From the NCBI GenBank assembly GCA_001485605.1, contig FAON01000011.1:1-64000 (forward strand): a stretch of 64,000 nt of DNA, in the 5' to 3' direction. The notes beneath the pieces are model-generated. The model did not search any database, was not told where the DNA came from, and saw only the letters and a list, made by a program, of their open reading frames with translations. Origin of the DNA: Candidatus Kryptobacter tengchongensis. Lineage in GTDB: Bacteria > Bacteroidota > Ignavibacteria > Kryptoniales > Kryptoniaceae. Position numbers and translations under genes: made by a program. Position 1 is the stretch's first letter. Each line of letters opens with the position of its first letter. Below are positions 56,261-64,000 of the stretch, piece after piece.

Positions 56261-56560
56261 ATGAAAATAACACGCTGGGATAAACCGTATAATCCAAATG
56301 TTGATGAACTTAAAAAGATACTCATCTCAGAGGGAACAAAACCCTACACTTGGGTTGATGAACCCGGAACTTATTATGGTGATCACTCACACACATTTGA
56401 TGAAATTCGTTGGGTTGTAAGTGGCAGGATGAGATACGGGGTTGGAAATGAGGAATTTGTTCTTGGTCCCGGGGATCGGCTTGATCTTCCAGCTGGGACA
56501 ATTCACTGGGCAAGGGTTGAAGGAGATGAACCGGTTGTTTACTTATGTGCTTCAAAATGA
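56261..56560 (+). CDS. Small cupin-domain protein
   Basis: The 99-residue single-cupin protein carries the metal ligands H42, H44, E48 (GDHSHTFDEIRWVVSG, motif 1) and H82 (PAGTIHWARVE, motif 2), a normal Fe/Mn/Zn set. Such small cupins act as dioxygenases, isomerases or sensors, and the substrate is unknown. It is 25 nt after the FecR-like gene on the same strand and 1 nt from the convergent csrA. I see no terminator between them. Confidence 0.85.
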   Translation: MKITRWDKPYNPNVDELKKILISEGTKPYTWVDEPGTYYGDHSHTFDEIRWVVSGRMRYGVGNEEFVLGPGDRLDLPAGTIHWARVEGDEPVVYLCASK

Positions 56561-56561
56561 G

Positions 56562-56789
56562 TTATCTTCTAAACTTTCCAACAAAATTTTTCAAAGAATC
56601 ACGAACAACACCCGAGGCTAATTTATTTTCCTTTGCCACTTTTACATAGATCTCCTCACGATAAATTGATACATCATCCGGGGCTTCAAAGCCAAGTTTT
56701 ATTTGATTTCCCGAAATTTCAAGAACTGTTACCTTTATGCTGTTCTGTATTATAACTGACTCCCCAACCTTTCTTGAAAGCACAAGCAT
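56562..56789 (-). CDS. csrA: Carbon storage regulator CsrA (translational repressor)
   Basis: The 75-residue protein begins [12 protein letters not shown], the invariant CsrA start, so I chose ATG 56789. An in-frame TTG at 56804 would add five residues (MGNLE) absent from the family. It binds GGA motifs in 5' leaders and blocks translation. The next upstream gene on the same strand is fliW, whose product binds and inactivates CsrA until flagellin is exported. This fliW-csrA pair controls flagellin synthesis in Bacillus and Campylobacter, and is likely to do the same here. Confidence 0.95.
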   Translation of the reverse strand: MLVLSRKVGESVIIQNSIKVTVLEISGNQIKLGFEAPDDVSIYREEIYVKVAKENKLASGVVRDSLKNFVGKFRR

Positions 56790-56816
56790 TTCCAAATTTC
56801 CCAAAATTTCTTTTTA

Positions 56817-57212
56817 TCAAGCAAATAATGAATGCGAAATCTCAAAATCCGAATTTTCAAGTATAACCTGTTTACCAAGATTTTTAACTCTATCAATTAC
56901 AATTGGCGCCTTTAAATTAACACTTATTTTTGAAACATCCTTATTTAATGTCACTATAGCAAAAACGACATGAATTTTTTGATCAAATCCCGCACGATTA
57001 TAATAATCTTCAACCACAAGCGACGGCTCAATAATTGCAAACCCTATCTCTGGCTCGTCAACTGAGATCAACCAACGAAATGGCTTAAAATCCTCGTCTT
57101 CTACTATGATAAATCTCTTCAACTCCTCAAATCCTATTATGCCCTCAGGGAAAGAAATTATTATCCGATCATCAAATTCAATTTCTCCGAATTGAGAATT
57201 TCTTATCTTCAT
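56817..57212 (-). CDS. fliW: Flagellar assembly factor FliW (CsrA antagonist)
   Basis: The 131-residue protein shows the FliW pattern: FGEIEFDDRIIISFPEGIIGFEELKRFIIVEDED (6-40), PFRWLISVDEPEIGFAIIEP (about 43-62), and a C-terminal DRVKNLGKQVIL. It binds flagellin and CsrA in turn. It lies 12 nt after motB and 27 nt before the csrA start, in the flagellar run. No flagellin gene lies in the window. Confidence 0.93.
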   Translation of the reverse strand: MKIRNSQFGEIEFDDRIIISFPEGIIGFEELKRFIIVEDEDFKPFRWLISVDEPEIGFAIIEPSLVVEDYYNRAGFDQKIHVVFAIVTLNKDVSKISVNLKAPIVIDRVKNLGKQVILENSDFEISHSLFA

Positions 57213-57224
57213 TTTTTTAGAATT

Positions 57225-57971
57225 TTAATTTGAAATTTTACCAAACACTCCACTTTGAGTTGAGATTACAACTATGTCAACTCTTCTATTTTTTGCTCTA
57301 TTTTCTTCGCTATCGTTGGGGGCGATCGGTCTATATTCTGCATATCCAACAATTGAAATTTTTTCAGGGTTAACACCTTTGTTCATTAAATAGTAAGCGG
57401 TGTTTAAGGCTCTTGCAACTGAAAGATGCCAGTTTGATGGAAATTTTGCACTTCTGATCGGTCTATTATCCGTATGTCCTTCAATTCTTATTTTATTTGG
57501 CAGGAATTTTAAAATTTCAGCAAGGGTATCAAGAACTGACATTGCTTCAGGTTTTAATTCAGCGCTTCCAGATTCAAAAAGTAATCTCTCAAGAAGGTGA
57601 ATTGTTAGACCTTCTGACGATGTTGTCACAATAATTTTCTTTGATTGGATGTTTGAACTTAAAACTGCATTTATTTGAACTTCAAGTTTTTGCTGTTGTG
57701 TTGGCTGAGACGCACTCACATCGGAAGCAGAGCCCGACTTGGGTGGCGCTGGCGTTATGAGAACTCCCTTGCCCCCAGCAAGAACCCCTCCACCGCCGAA
57801 AAGTTGACTGAAAGCAGAAATCCACTGCTGATACTTGCTTAAATCAATTTGCGACATTGAATAAAGCACAACGAAAAGCCCAAGAAGAAGTGTAATAAGA
57901 TCAGCATAGGTTATAAGCCATCTTTCAAGATTTTCATGCTCTTCGTGATGTCCTTTTTTCTTTCTCGCCAT
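57225..57971 (-). CDS. motB: Flagellar motor stator protein MotB
   Basis: The 248-residue protein has a short basic N-terminus, one TM (~20-40) with the proton/ion-binding aspartate D24 in TYADLITLLLGLF, a glycine-rich plug/linker (GGGGVLAGGKGV) and a C-terminal OmpA-like peptidoglycan-binding domain (~130-240: IEGHTDNRPIRSAKF, NRRVDIVV). It pairs with MotA 2 nt upstream. The ion used (H+ or Na+) cannot be decided by eye. Confidence 0.95.
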   Translation of the reverse strand: MARKKKGHHEEHENLERWLITYADLITLLLGLFVVLYSMSQIDLSKYQQWISAFSQLFGGGGVLAGGKGVLITPAPPKSGSASDVSASQPTQQQKLEVQINAVLSSNIQSKKIIVTTSSEGLTIHLLERLLFESGSAELKPEAMSVLDTLAEILKFLPNKIRIEGHTDNRPIRSAKFPSNWHLSVARALNTAYYLMNKGVNPEKISIVGYAEYRPIAPNDSEENRAKNRRVDIVVISTQSGVFGKISN

Positions 57972-57973
57972 AA

Positions 57974-58759
57974 TTAATTCTCTATGGATTGTTCGCTTAT
58001 CGGGAACATTGAATAAAGTTTCGTTTTAATTATGCTTGGGACTTCACCGGCCTGAATTGCAAGGACACCTTCAACTATGATTTCAAGCAAGACCTTTTCC
58101 TCTGCATGGATTGCTTTTAGTCTATCTGCAATTGGAAGCCATATAATGTTTGCAGAAAAAACTCCCCAAAGCGTTGCTATAAATGCGCTCGCTATATGAT
58201 GGATCAATTCATTAGGGTCACCACCCGCATTTGCAAGCGTTGAAATTAAACCCATAACCGTCCCAATTATCCCCATCGTCGGCGCATAGCCACCCATCTT
58301 TTGAAAAACAGTAGCATTTGTCATATGTCGCTCAGTTATATAGTTGATCTCAATATCTGCAATCTCACGGATTGTTTCCGGATCAGTTCCATCAATTGCG
58401 AGGCGTAACATTTTCTTTAAAAATGGATTTGATATACTGTTAACTTCCTTCTCGAGCGCAAGTATTCCATCCTTTCTTGCTATAATTGCATAATTTACAA
58501 TCATCTCAATTGTCTCAACCACATTAAATTTTGGCGGAACAAGCGCAAGCTTTATAAAACTTGGAATTTTTAAAAAGACTTTCGCAGGCGAGCCAATCAT
58601 AGCAGTTGCTATTGTCCCACCGAAAACAATAAGCATCGCTGGAATCAAAATCAAAGCCCCTAAAGTCCCACCCTCAAGTAAAAACGATCCAAAAATTGAC
58701 AATATCCCAAGTATAAGCCCAGCTATAGTCCCAAATTCAAATGTTGAGTTATTCTTCAT
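57974..58759 (-). CDS. motA: Flagellar motor stator protein MotA
   Basis: The 261-residue inner-membrane protein has four TM helices (~8-24, 33-52, ~155-176, ~186-208) and a cytoplasmic loop with torque-type charges (RKDGILALEKEV). The GGYAPTMGIIGTVMGL stretch near TM3 is typical of MotA. It lies between flgL (4-nt overlap) and motB (2-nt gap), so stator genes are embedded in a hook/junction operon. Confidence 0.95.
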   Translation of the reverse strand: MKNNSTFEFGTIAGLILGILSIFGSFLLEGGTLGALILIPAMLIVFGGTIATAMIGSPAKVFLKIPSFIKLALVPPKFNVVETIEMIVNYAIIARKDGILALEKEVNSISNPFLKKMLRLAIDGTDPETIREIADIEINYITERHMTNATVFQKMGGYAPTMGIIGTVMGLISTLANAGGDPNELIHHIASAFIATLWGVFSANIIWLPIADRLKAIHAEEKVLLEIIVEGVLAIQAGEVPSIIKTKLYSMFPISEQSIEN

Positions 58760-59637
58760 CTCAAATAATCAATGATTGTTTTTTGAACTATCCTTCCAGC
58801 AATTATATAAGCCGATTCAAGGATAAGTTGATCTCTTTGTAGGTTTATCGCTTGCTGAGCCATATCCGTATCCTGGCGAATTGATAAAAGCTCTTTTAAC
58901 ACAACATTTTGTTTTTCAATTTGCTTCTGCAAAAGAGAAAATCTATTCATCGCAGCTCCAACATTTGACGCTTGACTTACGATGAACTCAAAAAGTTCAT
59001 CAAATCTTTGAAAAAGTGAATCATCAGGTTTAATTCCTCCTTTCAACAAATTTTTCATCTGAAGTATCAAGTCAAAAATCTCTCTTCCACCAAATAACTC
59101 GTAAACTGTGAAATTGACCTTCTCATAAACTCCATCGTTAAGCTCAAACTTTATCGCTTCATCTGATAAATCAACACTTAAAAAATCAACTCTTTCATTA
59201 TAATTGAACGGCTTTACATCGCTTTTAGTCCCATTGAATATATATTTGCCCTTAAACTTCGTATTAACCGAATCAAGCAACTGCTTAAAAAGCTCGTTCA
59301 ACCTATTTGCGTATGTTTGATAATCGGGTTGACGAGCTGAATTTGAAATCTCAACAAGAAGAGATTTAACATCAATCATTGTATTAATGAAATTATCAAC
59401 CGCATCAGCTGTGGCTGTTAGAAAATCAATCGCATCGTTTATATTCTTTTGAAACTGTTCATTTTTATTTATCATGTTTTTCAGGTTCATTATCAAATTT
59501 GCCGTATAAGGGTCTTCCGAAACAGTGTTGATATTTTTCCCCGTTGCAATTTTCAACTGCGTCTCATTAACTCTGCCCCTTACTTTATTTATGCTTTCAA
59601 CCAGATTCTTTATAACCGTTAGTTCTGTAATCCTCAT
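58756..59637 (-). CDS. flgL: Flagellar hook-filament junction protein FlgL
   Basis: The 293-residue protein (HAP3) shows the flagellin-like N-terminus (KVRGRVNETQLKIATGKNINTVSEDPYTA, ~19-47) and C-terminus (VLKELLSIRQDTDMAQQAINLQRDQLILESAY), with a short central part. It links FlgK to the filament. It is 18 nt after flgK. The length is close to that of other FlgL proteins. Confidence 0.93.
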   Translation of the reverse strand: MRITELTVIKNLVESINKVRGRVNETQLKIATGKNINTVSEDPYTANLIMNLKNMINKNEQFQKNINDAIDFLTATADAVDNFINTMIDVKSLLVEISNSARQPDYQTYANRLNELFKQLLDSVNTKFKGKYIFNGTKSDVKPFNYNERVDFLSVDLSDEAIKFELNDGVYEKVNFTVYELFGGREIFDLILQMKNLLKGGIKPDDSLFQRFDELFEFIVSQASNVGAAMNRFSLLQKQIEKQNVVLKELLSIRQDTDMAQQAINLQRDQLILESAYIIAGRIVQKTIIDYLR

Positions 59638-59655
59638 AAATCTTCGCTTTTTGTT

Positions 59656-60999
59656 TTATCTAATCATGGAGAGAACCGCATCAATCATCTCATTTACCGT
59701 TTGTATGACCTTTGCTGAAGCTTCAAACATCTTTTGAAACTTTATCATGTTGAGCATCTCCTCATCAATTGAAACTCCTGAGATCGCATCCCTTTGAGAT
59801 TCAATTTGATTCAAAACCATACGATGTAAATTCTCATTATCAGAGCTTATCTTTGTTCTCAATCCAATATCACTAACCATTGAATTATAAAACCCTAAAA
59901 TCTTCACATCATTTCTCAAAGATGAGATTGCGAGAGCCACTTCATTGTTGCCAATGTTACCATTTATTGAAGATGAAATCTTTGAAGGATTATCAATTAT
60001 GCTTTTGTTAACCTGAATGTTTCCAGCTCCTGTCCCAATGAAAAAATCAAGCCCAGTGCTTCCATCAATCCCATATCCGACCTTGTGAAAGTCATTCACT
60101 TTCTTAATTAAATTTTGAGCAAGCTCATCAAATTTTTGCTTTATCTCGGGAATTACCTCGTTAAACAAACTCTGCAAAGCGAAAACCTCACCAGACTTTA
60201 ATTTGATCTCGCTTCCATCCCGAAGAGATACAATCTTTGCAAAACCGTCAACGAATCTCAACTCAATTGTTTGGATAAAATTTTTATCCACGACCATAAC
60301 CCCACCCATACTTACTCTAACACTTCCACTCTTATCGTAAGAAACAACTAAATCAGCAAGTTCTGAAAGATCCTTTAATTTTTGATTTATTTTGTCACGA
60401 ATGTCGTTTGTTTCAGCGCCAGAGTTACGAAGGTTTATCGCAGATTGATTTAATTTTCCGAGATCCTCAATTATTTGATTTATTTTCCCCACTTTTGCTT
60501 CAAGTTCAGAAATTATATCTTTTTTAATACCCAGTAAACTGTTAAAAATATCGTTAAATCGCCCTGAAAGGGCTTTACCAGTATGGATAACTGAAACTCT
60601 TATAGCTCTATCTTCGGGATTTTTTGAAAGGTCATCAAAAGCGTTGAAAAAATTCTCAAGCAAATTACCAAGTCCAGTTTCATCAGGTTCGTTTAGTAAA
60701 GATTCAATACGAGTTAGTATTTCCTTTTCAATTGAATAATTCCCAACTAAATTTGAAATTCTTCTTATTTCACCCTCAATAAATTCGTCACGGATTTGTT
60801 TTACACCGACAACTTTTACACCCGCATTTATCATCCCATTTTTTAAGTTTAAGACATCAGTTGATGTTAACTCAATTCTTTGCCTTGTATAACCAGGCGT
60901 ATTTACATTTGAAACATTATGGCTTGTCACTTCCATCCCAGCTCTTGAAGAATTAATCGCTCTCTTTGCGCTCTCAATTATACTGAATAAACCAGCCAT
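59656..60999 (-). CDS. flgK: Flagellar hook-associated protein FlgK
   Basis: The 447-residue protein (HAP1) has the rod/hook N-terminus (GLFSIIESAKRAINSSRAGMEVTSHNVSNVNTPGYTRQRIEL) and a C-terminus SGVSIDEEMLNMIKFQKMFEASAKVIQTVNEMIDAVLSMI. It is shorter than the enterobacterial protein (~547) because the central variable domain is reduced. It starts 2 nt after flgN, and the start codon of the N-terminal motif fits. Confidence 0.94.
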   Translation of the reverse strand: MAGLFSIIESAKRAINSSRAGMEVTSHNVSNVNTPGYTRQRIELTSTDVLNLKNGMINAGVKVVGVKQIRDEFIEGEIRRISNLVGNYSIEKEILTRIESLLNEPDETGLGNLLENFFNAFDDLSKNPEDRAIRVSVIHTGKALSGRFNDIFNSLLGIKKDIISELEAKVGKINQIIEDLGKLNQSAINLRNSGAETNDIRDKINQKLKDLSELADLVVSYDKSGSVRVSMGGVMVVDKNFIQTIELRFVDGFAKIVSLRDGSEIKLKSGEVFALQSLFNEVIPEIKQKFDELAQNLIKKVNDFHKVGYGIDGSTGLDFFIGTGAGNIQVNKSIIDNPSKISSSINGNIGNNEVALAISSLRNDVKILGFYNSMVSDIGLRTKISSDNENLHRMVLNQIESQRDAISGVSIDEEMLNMIKFQKMFEASAKVIQTVNEMIDAVLSMIR

Positions 61000-61001
61000 T
61001 G

Positions 61002-61385
61002 TTATATCTTTGCATTTATTTTGTTTTCAGCGCCGTATAACTCAAGCAACTTCACTATAAAGGAAAGAGAATAAGAGATTAAATATCTATTCTCAGCATT
61101 TAACTTTCTAACTTTTTCAACTTCACTTTCAACACCATCTCTTAATAATCTCAACTCATCACTACCTTCAATAAACGTCTTTATATTTCTCCCAAATTCG
61201 GCGACAAATTGAGCCTCAATTGTAGAAATTTCCCCAAGCAAGGATTCCTCCCGTTCAAGCACGCTTTCAAGCTTCCTACTATCAAATTCAATGATTGCTT
61301 TCTGTTTCTCCTCAACGATTGACCTGAGCAATTTAAATTTTTCCTTAAGTTCAAGAAGTAATGATTTAATTTTATCGTTCTGCAT
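61002..61385 (-). CDS. flgN: Flagellar export chaperone FlgN-like protein
   Basis: The ~127-residue, mostly coiled-coil protein (KSLLLELKEKFKLLRSIVEEKQKAIIEFDSRKLESVLEREESLLGEI) fits FlgN, the chaperone for FlgK and FlgL. I chose the ATG at 61385. An upstream TTG (61412) would add nine residues and a 41-nt overlap with flgJ. The position just before flgK supports the assignment. FlgN has little sequence identity across phyla, so the call depends on context. Confidence 0.75.
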   Translation of the reverse strand: MQNDKIKSLLLELKEKFKLLRSIVEEKQKAIIEFDSRKLESVLEREESLLGEISTIEAQFVAEFGRNIKTFIEGSDELRLLRDGVESEVEKVRKLNAENRYLISYSLSFIVKLLELYGAENKINAKI

Positions 61386-62223
61386 CAGCGTTTGAAATTT
61401 TACTTTTCTCAAAGAGTTTAATATATTTCATCACTTTGCCGAGATATTCAATTGTTTCTGGAAATGGTGGAATTCCACCATACTTTTCAACATTTTCAGG
61501 TCCAGCATTATATCCAGCAAGAGCAAGTTTTATATCTCCATTAAATCTATCAAGAAGATGACGAAGATATTTAACGCCACCATATATATTTTCGGCAGGA
61601 TTCCAGATGTTCTTGACACCCACAAATTCAGCCGTTGAATCCATAAGTTGCATTAATCCCTTTGCTCCCTTTGGAGAAAAAGCAAGGGCATTTCCACTGG
61701 ATTCAACCGCAATCACTGCTTTTATTAACTCCTCTGGAACATTGAACTCTTCAGACGCCTTTCTTATCAAGTCATCAAATCTATTTATTCGTTCAATCAA
61801 AGATTCACCGTATTTGTTGATGAAAAAACTTTTTCTGCTGTTCTTCTGCAATTCTATAAATTTTTCCTTACGATTGATTTCTGCATTTTCAATCTTTGGT
61901 GATCCCTCAATTTTCAGATTTTCTGAATCTTTCTCAACAAGTTGTTTATATATCAATTCTGCGATTCCAAATTTGCCATTTTTCGCAATATGCTTTGAAA
62001 GTTCAAGATAAAAAATGCTATCAAGCACATCCCCACCGAAATTATCTCCACCGAAAATGGAGTTCTCCCTATCTGAAGAAGTTTTCATCATTGATTTAAG
62101 CATAAAATTTAAGAATATCGCTTCAAAATTTTCCGAAGCCTCTTTCAATTTCGTCCTTTTCAGTTCATTTGTGTTTAAATTTGCATTTGATAACCTTTGA
62201 CTATTTTTCACATCAATTTTCAT
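61372..62223 (-). CDS. flgJ: FlgJ-type rod assembly protein fused to SLT lytic transglycosylase
   Basis: The 283-residue protein has an N-terminal FlgJ rod-binding domain (~15-95: SENFEAIFLNFMLKSM, FGGDVLDSIFYLELSKHIAKNG) and a C-terminal SLT-type muramidase (~150-275). The latter carries the catalytic E of ELIKAVIAVESSGNALAFSPKGAKGLMQLM (ESSG motif), an NIYGGVKYL stretch and ALAGYNAGPENV. In enterobacteria FlgJ ends in a glucosaminidase; the SLT ending is different. I chose ATG 62223, which follows AGGGG by 4 nt, over a GTG at 62235. It locally opens peptidoglycan for the rod. Confidence 0.9.
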   Translation of the reverse strand: MKIDVKNSQRLSNANLNTNELKRTKLKEASENFEAIFLNFMLKSMMKTSSDRENSIFGGDNFGGDVLDSIFYLELSKHIAKNGKFGIAELIYKQLVEKDSENLKIEGSPKIENAEINRKEKFIELQKNSRKSFFINKYGESLIERINRFDDLIRKASEEFNVPEELIKAVIAVESSGNALAFSPKGAKGLMQLMDSTAEFVGVKNIWNPAENIYGGVKYLRHLLDRFNGDIKLALAGYNAGPENVEKYGGIPPFPETIEYLGKVMKYIKLFEKSKISNADAER

Positions 62224-62231
62224 AGTTCCCC

Positions 62232-63332
62232 TCACATAATTATCAATTCTGCTTTCAAAGCCCCTGCCTCTTTAAGTGCTTGGAATATGGCAATTATATC
62301 TCTTGGCAAAACTTTTAAGGCATTCAAAGCCCTTGCGATATCCCGCACTGTTGCAACCCCCTCAATGGCTGTTACAACAGTTGTATCTTGATAGACATTT
62401 ATGGTCGTTAATTGAGTGACAACCGTCTGACCTTGTGAAAATGGACTTGGTTGAGAAATAACCGGAACCGCTTGTATCTCTATATGAATTGCCCCATGCG
62501 AAATTGCAACTGGTGAAATCGTTACATTTTCACCAACGACTATTGTTCCAGTCCTCTCGTTTATAACAACTTTTGCAATTACATCCGGTTGAATTTCTAT
62601 CGTTTCAACTTGAGAGATGAAGTCAACTATTTTTTCCTCGCTTTTAAATTCATCTGGAACTTTCACAATGACCTCAGAAGCATCAATGGCAAAAGCGATA
62701 TTTGAGTTAAATTTTGAATTTACAGCGTCAGCAATTCTTTTTGCAGTCGTGAAATCAGGTTGACGAAGAATTATTTCAATTTTATCATTTGAGCTGAAAA
62801 AATTTGACGGGATTACTCTCTCCACTACTGCACCGTTCGGGACACGACCAGTGGTTGTGACATTTCTTCTATATTCAGTCCCTGTTGCGGTTCTCACATC
62901 AAAACCACCAACTGAAACAGGACCTTGTGCAACAGCATAAACAATTCCATCTTGCCCGACAAGCGGGGTCATGAGTAAATTACCCCCGTGTAAACTCGTG
63001 GCGTCACCAATTGAAGAAACAAGAACATCAATCATCGCTCCTTCCTTTGCAAATGGTGGAATTGTCGCAGTAACCATCACCGCTGCAACATTTCTCGTCC
63101 TTAAATTTTCATCCATAACTGTTATCCCAAATCTTCTCAACATGCTTACTATAGATTGAAGCGTGAAACTTGACCTCCTTGAATCACCCGTGCCATTTAA
63201 ACCAACCACAAGACCATAGCCAATGACTTGATAACCCCCTGAACCTTTAACATAGGCAATATCTTTTATTCTTGTCCCAAAACTCAAAGTTTGAAAAAAC
63301 AAAATAAGCCAAATTAACACCACATGTTTCAT
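62232..63332 (-). CDS. flgI: Flagellar P-ring protein FlgI
   Basis: The 366-residue protein has a signal peptide (~1-19) and the diagnostic N-terminus IKDIAYVKGSGGYQVIGYGLVVGLNGTGDS (~22-51), plus AAVMVTATIPPFAKEGAMIDVLVSSIGDATSLHGGNLL (split) and a C-terminal DIARALNALKVLPRDIIAIFQALKEAGAL. It forms the periplasmic ring around the rod. It lies 30 nt after flgH. It is full length and confirms a peptidoglycan ring. Confidence 0.97.
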   Translation of the reverse strand: MKHVVLIWLILFFQTLSFGTRIKDIAYVKGSGGYQVIGYGLVVGLNGTGDSRRSSFTLQSIVSMLRRFGITVMDENLRTRNVAAVMVTATIPPFAKEGAMIDVLVSSIGDATSLHGGNLLMTPLVGQDGIVYAVAQGPVSVGGFDVRTATGTEYRRNVTTTGRVPNGAVVERVIPSNFFSSNDKIEIILRQPDFTTAKRIADAVNSKFNSNIAFAIDASEVIVKVPDEFKSEEKIVDFISQVETIEIQPDVIAKVVINERTGTIVVGENVTISPVAISHGAIHIEIQAVPVISQPSPFSQGQTVVTQLTTINVYQDTTVVTAIEGVATVRDIARALNALKVLPRDIIAIFQALKEAGALKAELIIM

Positions 63333-63362
63333 ATCCAGTTTAGAAAATTTTTTTAAATCCGT

Positions 63363-63926
63363 TTAAAATAACCAGTGAAAAAGTCGTGTGATCCAACTTG
63401 GGCTTTTACTTCTATAGATCATGCCCTTGCCAGTGAACTCAATCTCTGCGTCAGCAATGTTATATGAATAAACCGTATTATCCCAATTGACATCAGTCGG
63501 TCTCACAATACCTTTTATCCTTATGATTTGTTCATCTCCATTAACATTAACTTTTCTTTGCCCTTCAATTATCAAATTTCCCGCTGAATCAACCCCGACA
63601 ATTCTCGCGCCAAGTTTTGCTTTCACAGTCCCGCGTGTTGAGGTTGAACCTTGACCTTTAAATTCATTCCCAGTTCCAATTGAAAACCCAGTTTCAGGTA
63701 TGAATCCAAGCGCACCACTTCCAGAAACTTGACCATTTACACTTCCACTTCTTGATGCATCCCTTTCGGCTTTGCTCTCCGCAGATGAAACCTCAATTAT
63801 AATTATTGTTATCACATCGCCTGGTTTAAACGCTTTTTGATCCGAAAAAAGAGAACGCTGAATTACACCTTGCGCTAACAAGTTAGATAAACCCAACACC
63901 ATCAAGATTAAAAATTTTATCAACAT
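63363..63926 (-). CDS. flgH: Flagellar L-ring protein FlgH, without a lipobox cysteine
   Basis: The 187-residue protein has SLFSDQKAFKPGDVITIIIIE (~25-45), GTVKAKLGARIVGVD, GNLIIEGQRKVNVNGDEQIIRIKGIVRPTDV and YSYNIADAEIEFTGKG, all typical of FlgH. E. coli FlgH is an outer-membrane lipoprotein with a Cys at the end of the signal; here the sequence NLLAQGVIQRSLFS has no cysteine, so it is likely cut by signal peptidase I. It precedes flgI and follows a partial ORF (flgA?). Confidence 0.94.
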   Translation of the reverse strand: MLIKFLILMVLGLSNLLAQGVIQRSLFSDQKAFKPGDVITIIIIEVSSAESKAERDASRSGSVNGQVSGSGALGFIPETGFSIGTGNEFKGQGSTSTRGTVKAKLGARIVGVDSAGNLIIEGQRKVNVNGDEQIIRIKGIVRPTDVNWDNTVYSYNIADAEIEFTGKGMIYRSKSPSWITRLFHWLF

Positions 63927-64000
63927 CTCAAATAACCATATTTAATTTTCAATTTCAACAATTACAATTTTTTCACCGATAACTTTGCCATAAAACAATT
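63920..64000 (-). CDS. Partial CDS, C-terminal end, possibly FlgA
   Basis: A minus-strand frame stays open from the window edge to a TGA at 63920-63922, overlapping the flgH start by 7 nt. The visible 26 residues include YGKVIGEKIVML, which has the G-x-V-x-G-x-x-V pattern seen at FlgA C-termini. The other two frames contain stops. FlgA (P-ring chaperone) normally precedes flgH and flgI, so context also suggests it. Too little is visible to be firm. Confidence 0.4.

Noticed and set aside
63943-64000. Stop at 63943 ending the partial flagellar gene
   Set aside because: On rechecking the strand, that frame has an internal TGA upstream. The open frame instead runs to 63920, so I used that and kept low confidence.

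Overview
The window is one contiguous stretch of a bacterial chromosome. It is AT-rich, densely coded and organised in long same-strand runs. Two predicted secreted proteins end in a type IX secretion (T9SS) C-terminal sorting domain (YPNPFNS motif). LptE, DUF481, P-ring and L-ring genes show an outer membrane, and many lipoproteins are present. A T9SS together with a full flagellar operon that includes FliW/CsrA fits a flagellated, probably thermophilic member of the Bacteroidota/Chlorobiota (FCB) group, such as an Ignavibacteria- or Kryptonia-like lineage. This placement is inference; there is no rRNA gene in the window.

Layout. (1) 1-600: a truncated PD-(D/E)XK restriction endonuclease-like gene at the left edge. 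(2) 693-4718: an exported M28 peptidase and a T9SS-secreted GHL10 glycosidase-like protein. (3) 10881-4721 (minus): tRNA-Leu(UAG), tig, clpP and clpX, then, after a terminator, fhs and ltaE. (4) 11004-22808 (plus): a nearly gapless run of dapF, a HEXXH protein, a DedA protein, ftsH, a DUF481 protein, comEC, raiA, hprK, a peptide-type ABC binding lipoprotein and two permeases without an ATPase. (5) 22873-31615: gatB, a GC-rich terminator, two amidohydrolase-like proteins (three domains, two of them without metal ligands), gamma-glutamyltransferase and an RCK channel-like protein without a selectivity filter. (6) 31616-32449: non-coding, with a cluster of palindromic repeats. (7) 32450-38196: a phosphoesterase, a minus-strand MoxR-type ATPase / MBL hydrolase / flavin reductase / VWA operon, and a GT9 glycosyltransferase. 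(8) 38409-42665: a giant T9SS mosaic protein. (9) 48794-42714 (minus): miaB, a SPOR protein, an RNase Z-like protein, a sigma-54 activator, lptE and a GT2 glycosyltransferase. (10) 48947-56560: a membrane CHASE2-sigma-54 activator, then an envelope gene cluster, then a cupin. (11) 64000-56562 (minus): flgA?, flgH, flgI, flgJ-SLT, flgN, flgK, flgL, motA, motB, fliW and csrA.

The most interesting candidate system is at 48.9-56.2 kb. A one-component transmembrane enhancer-binding protein (CHASE2 sensor fused to a sigma-54 AAA+ domain with an intact GAFTGA loop) is followed by two identical 10-bp direct repeats exactly 21 bp apart. About 55 bp further on lies a near-consensus -24/-12 sigma-54 promoter. 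Downstream are a DUF4382-like lipoprotein, a second lipoprotein, a beta-barrel/transglutaminase-like fusion and a FecR/TPR-like exported protein. I infer a self-contained signal-to-promoter circuit for envelope proteins; this is a hypothesis from sequence only.
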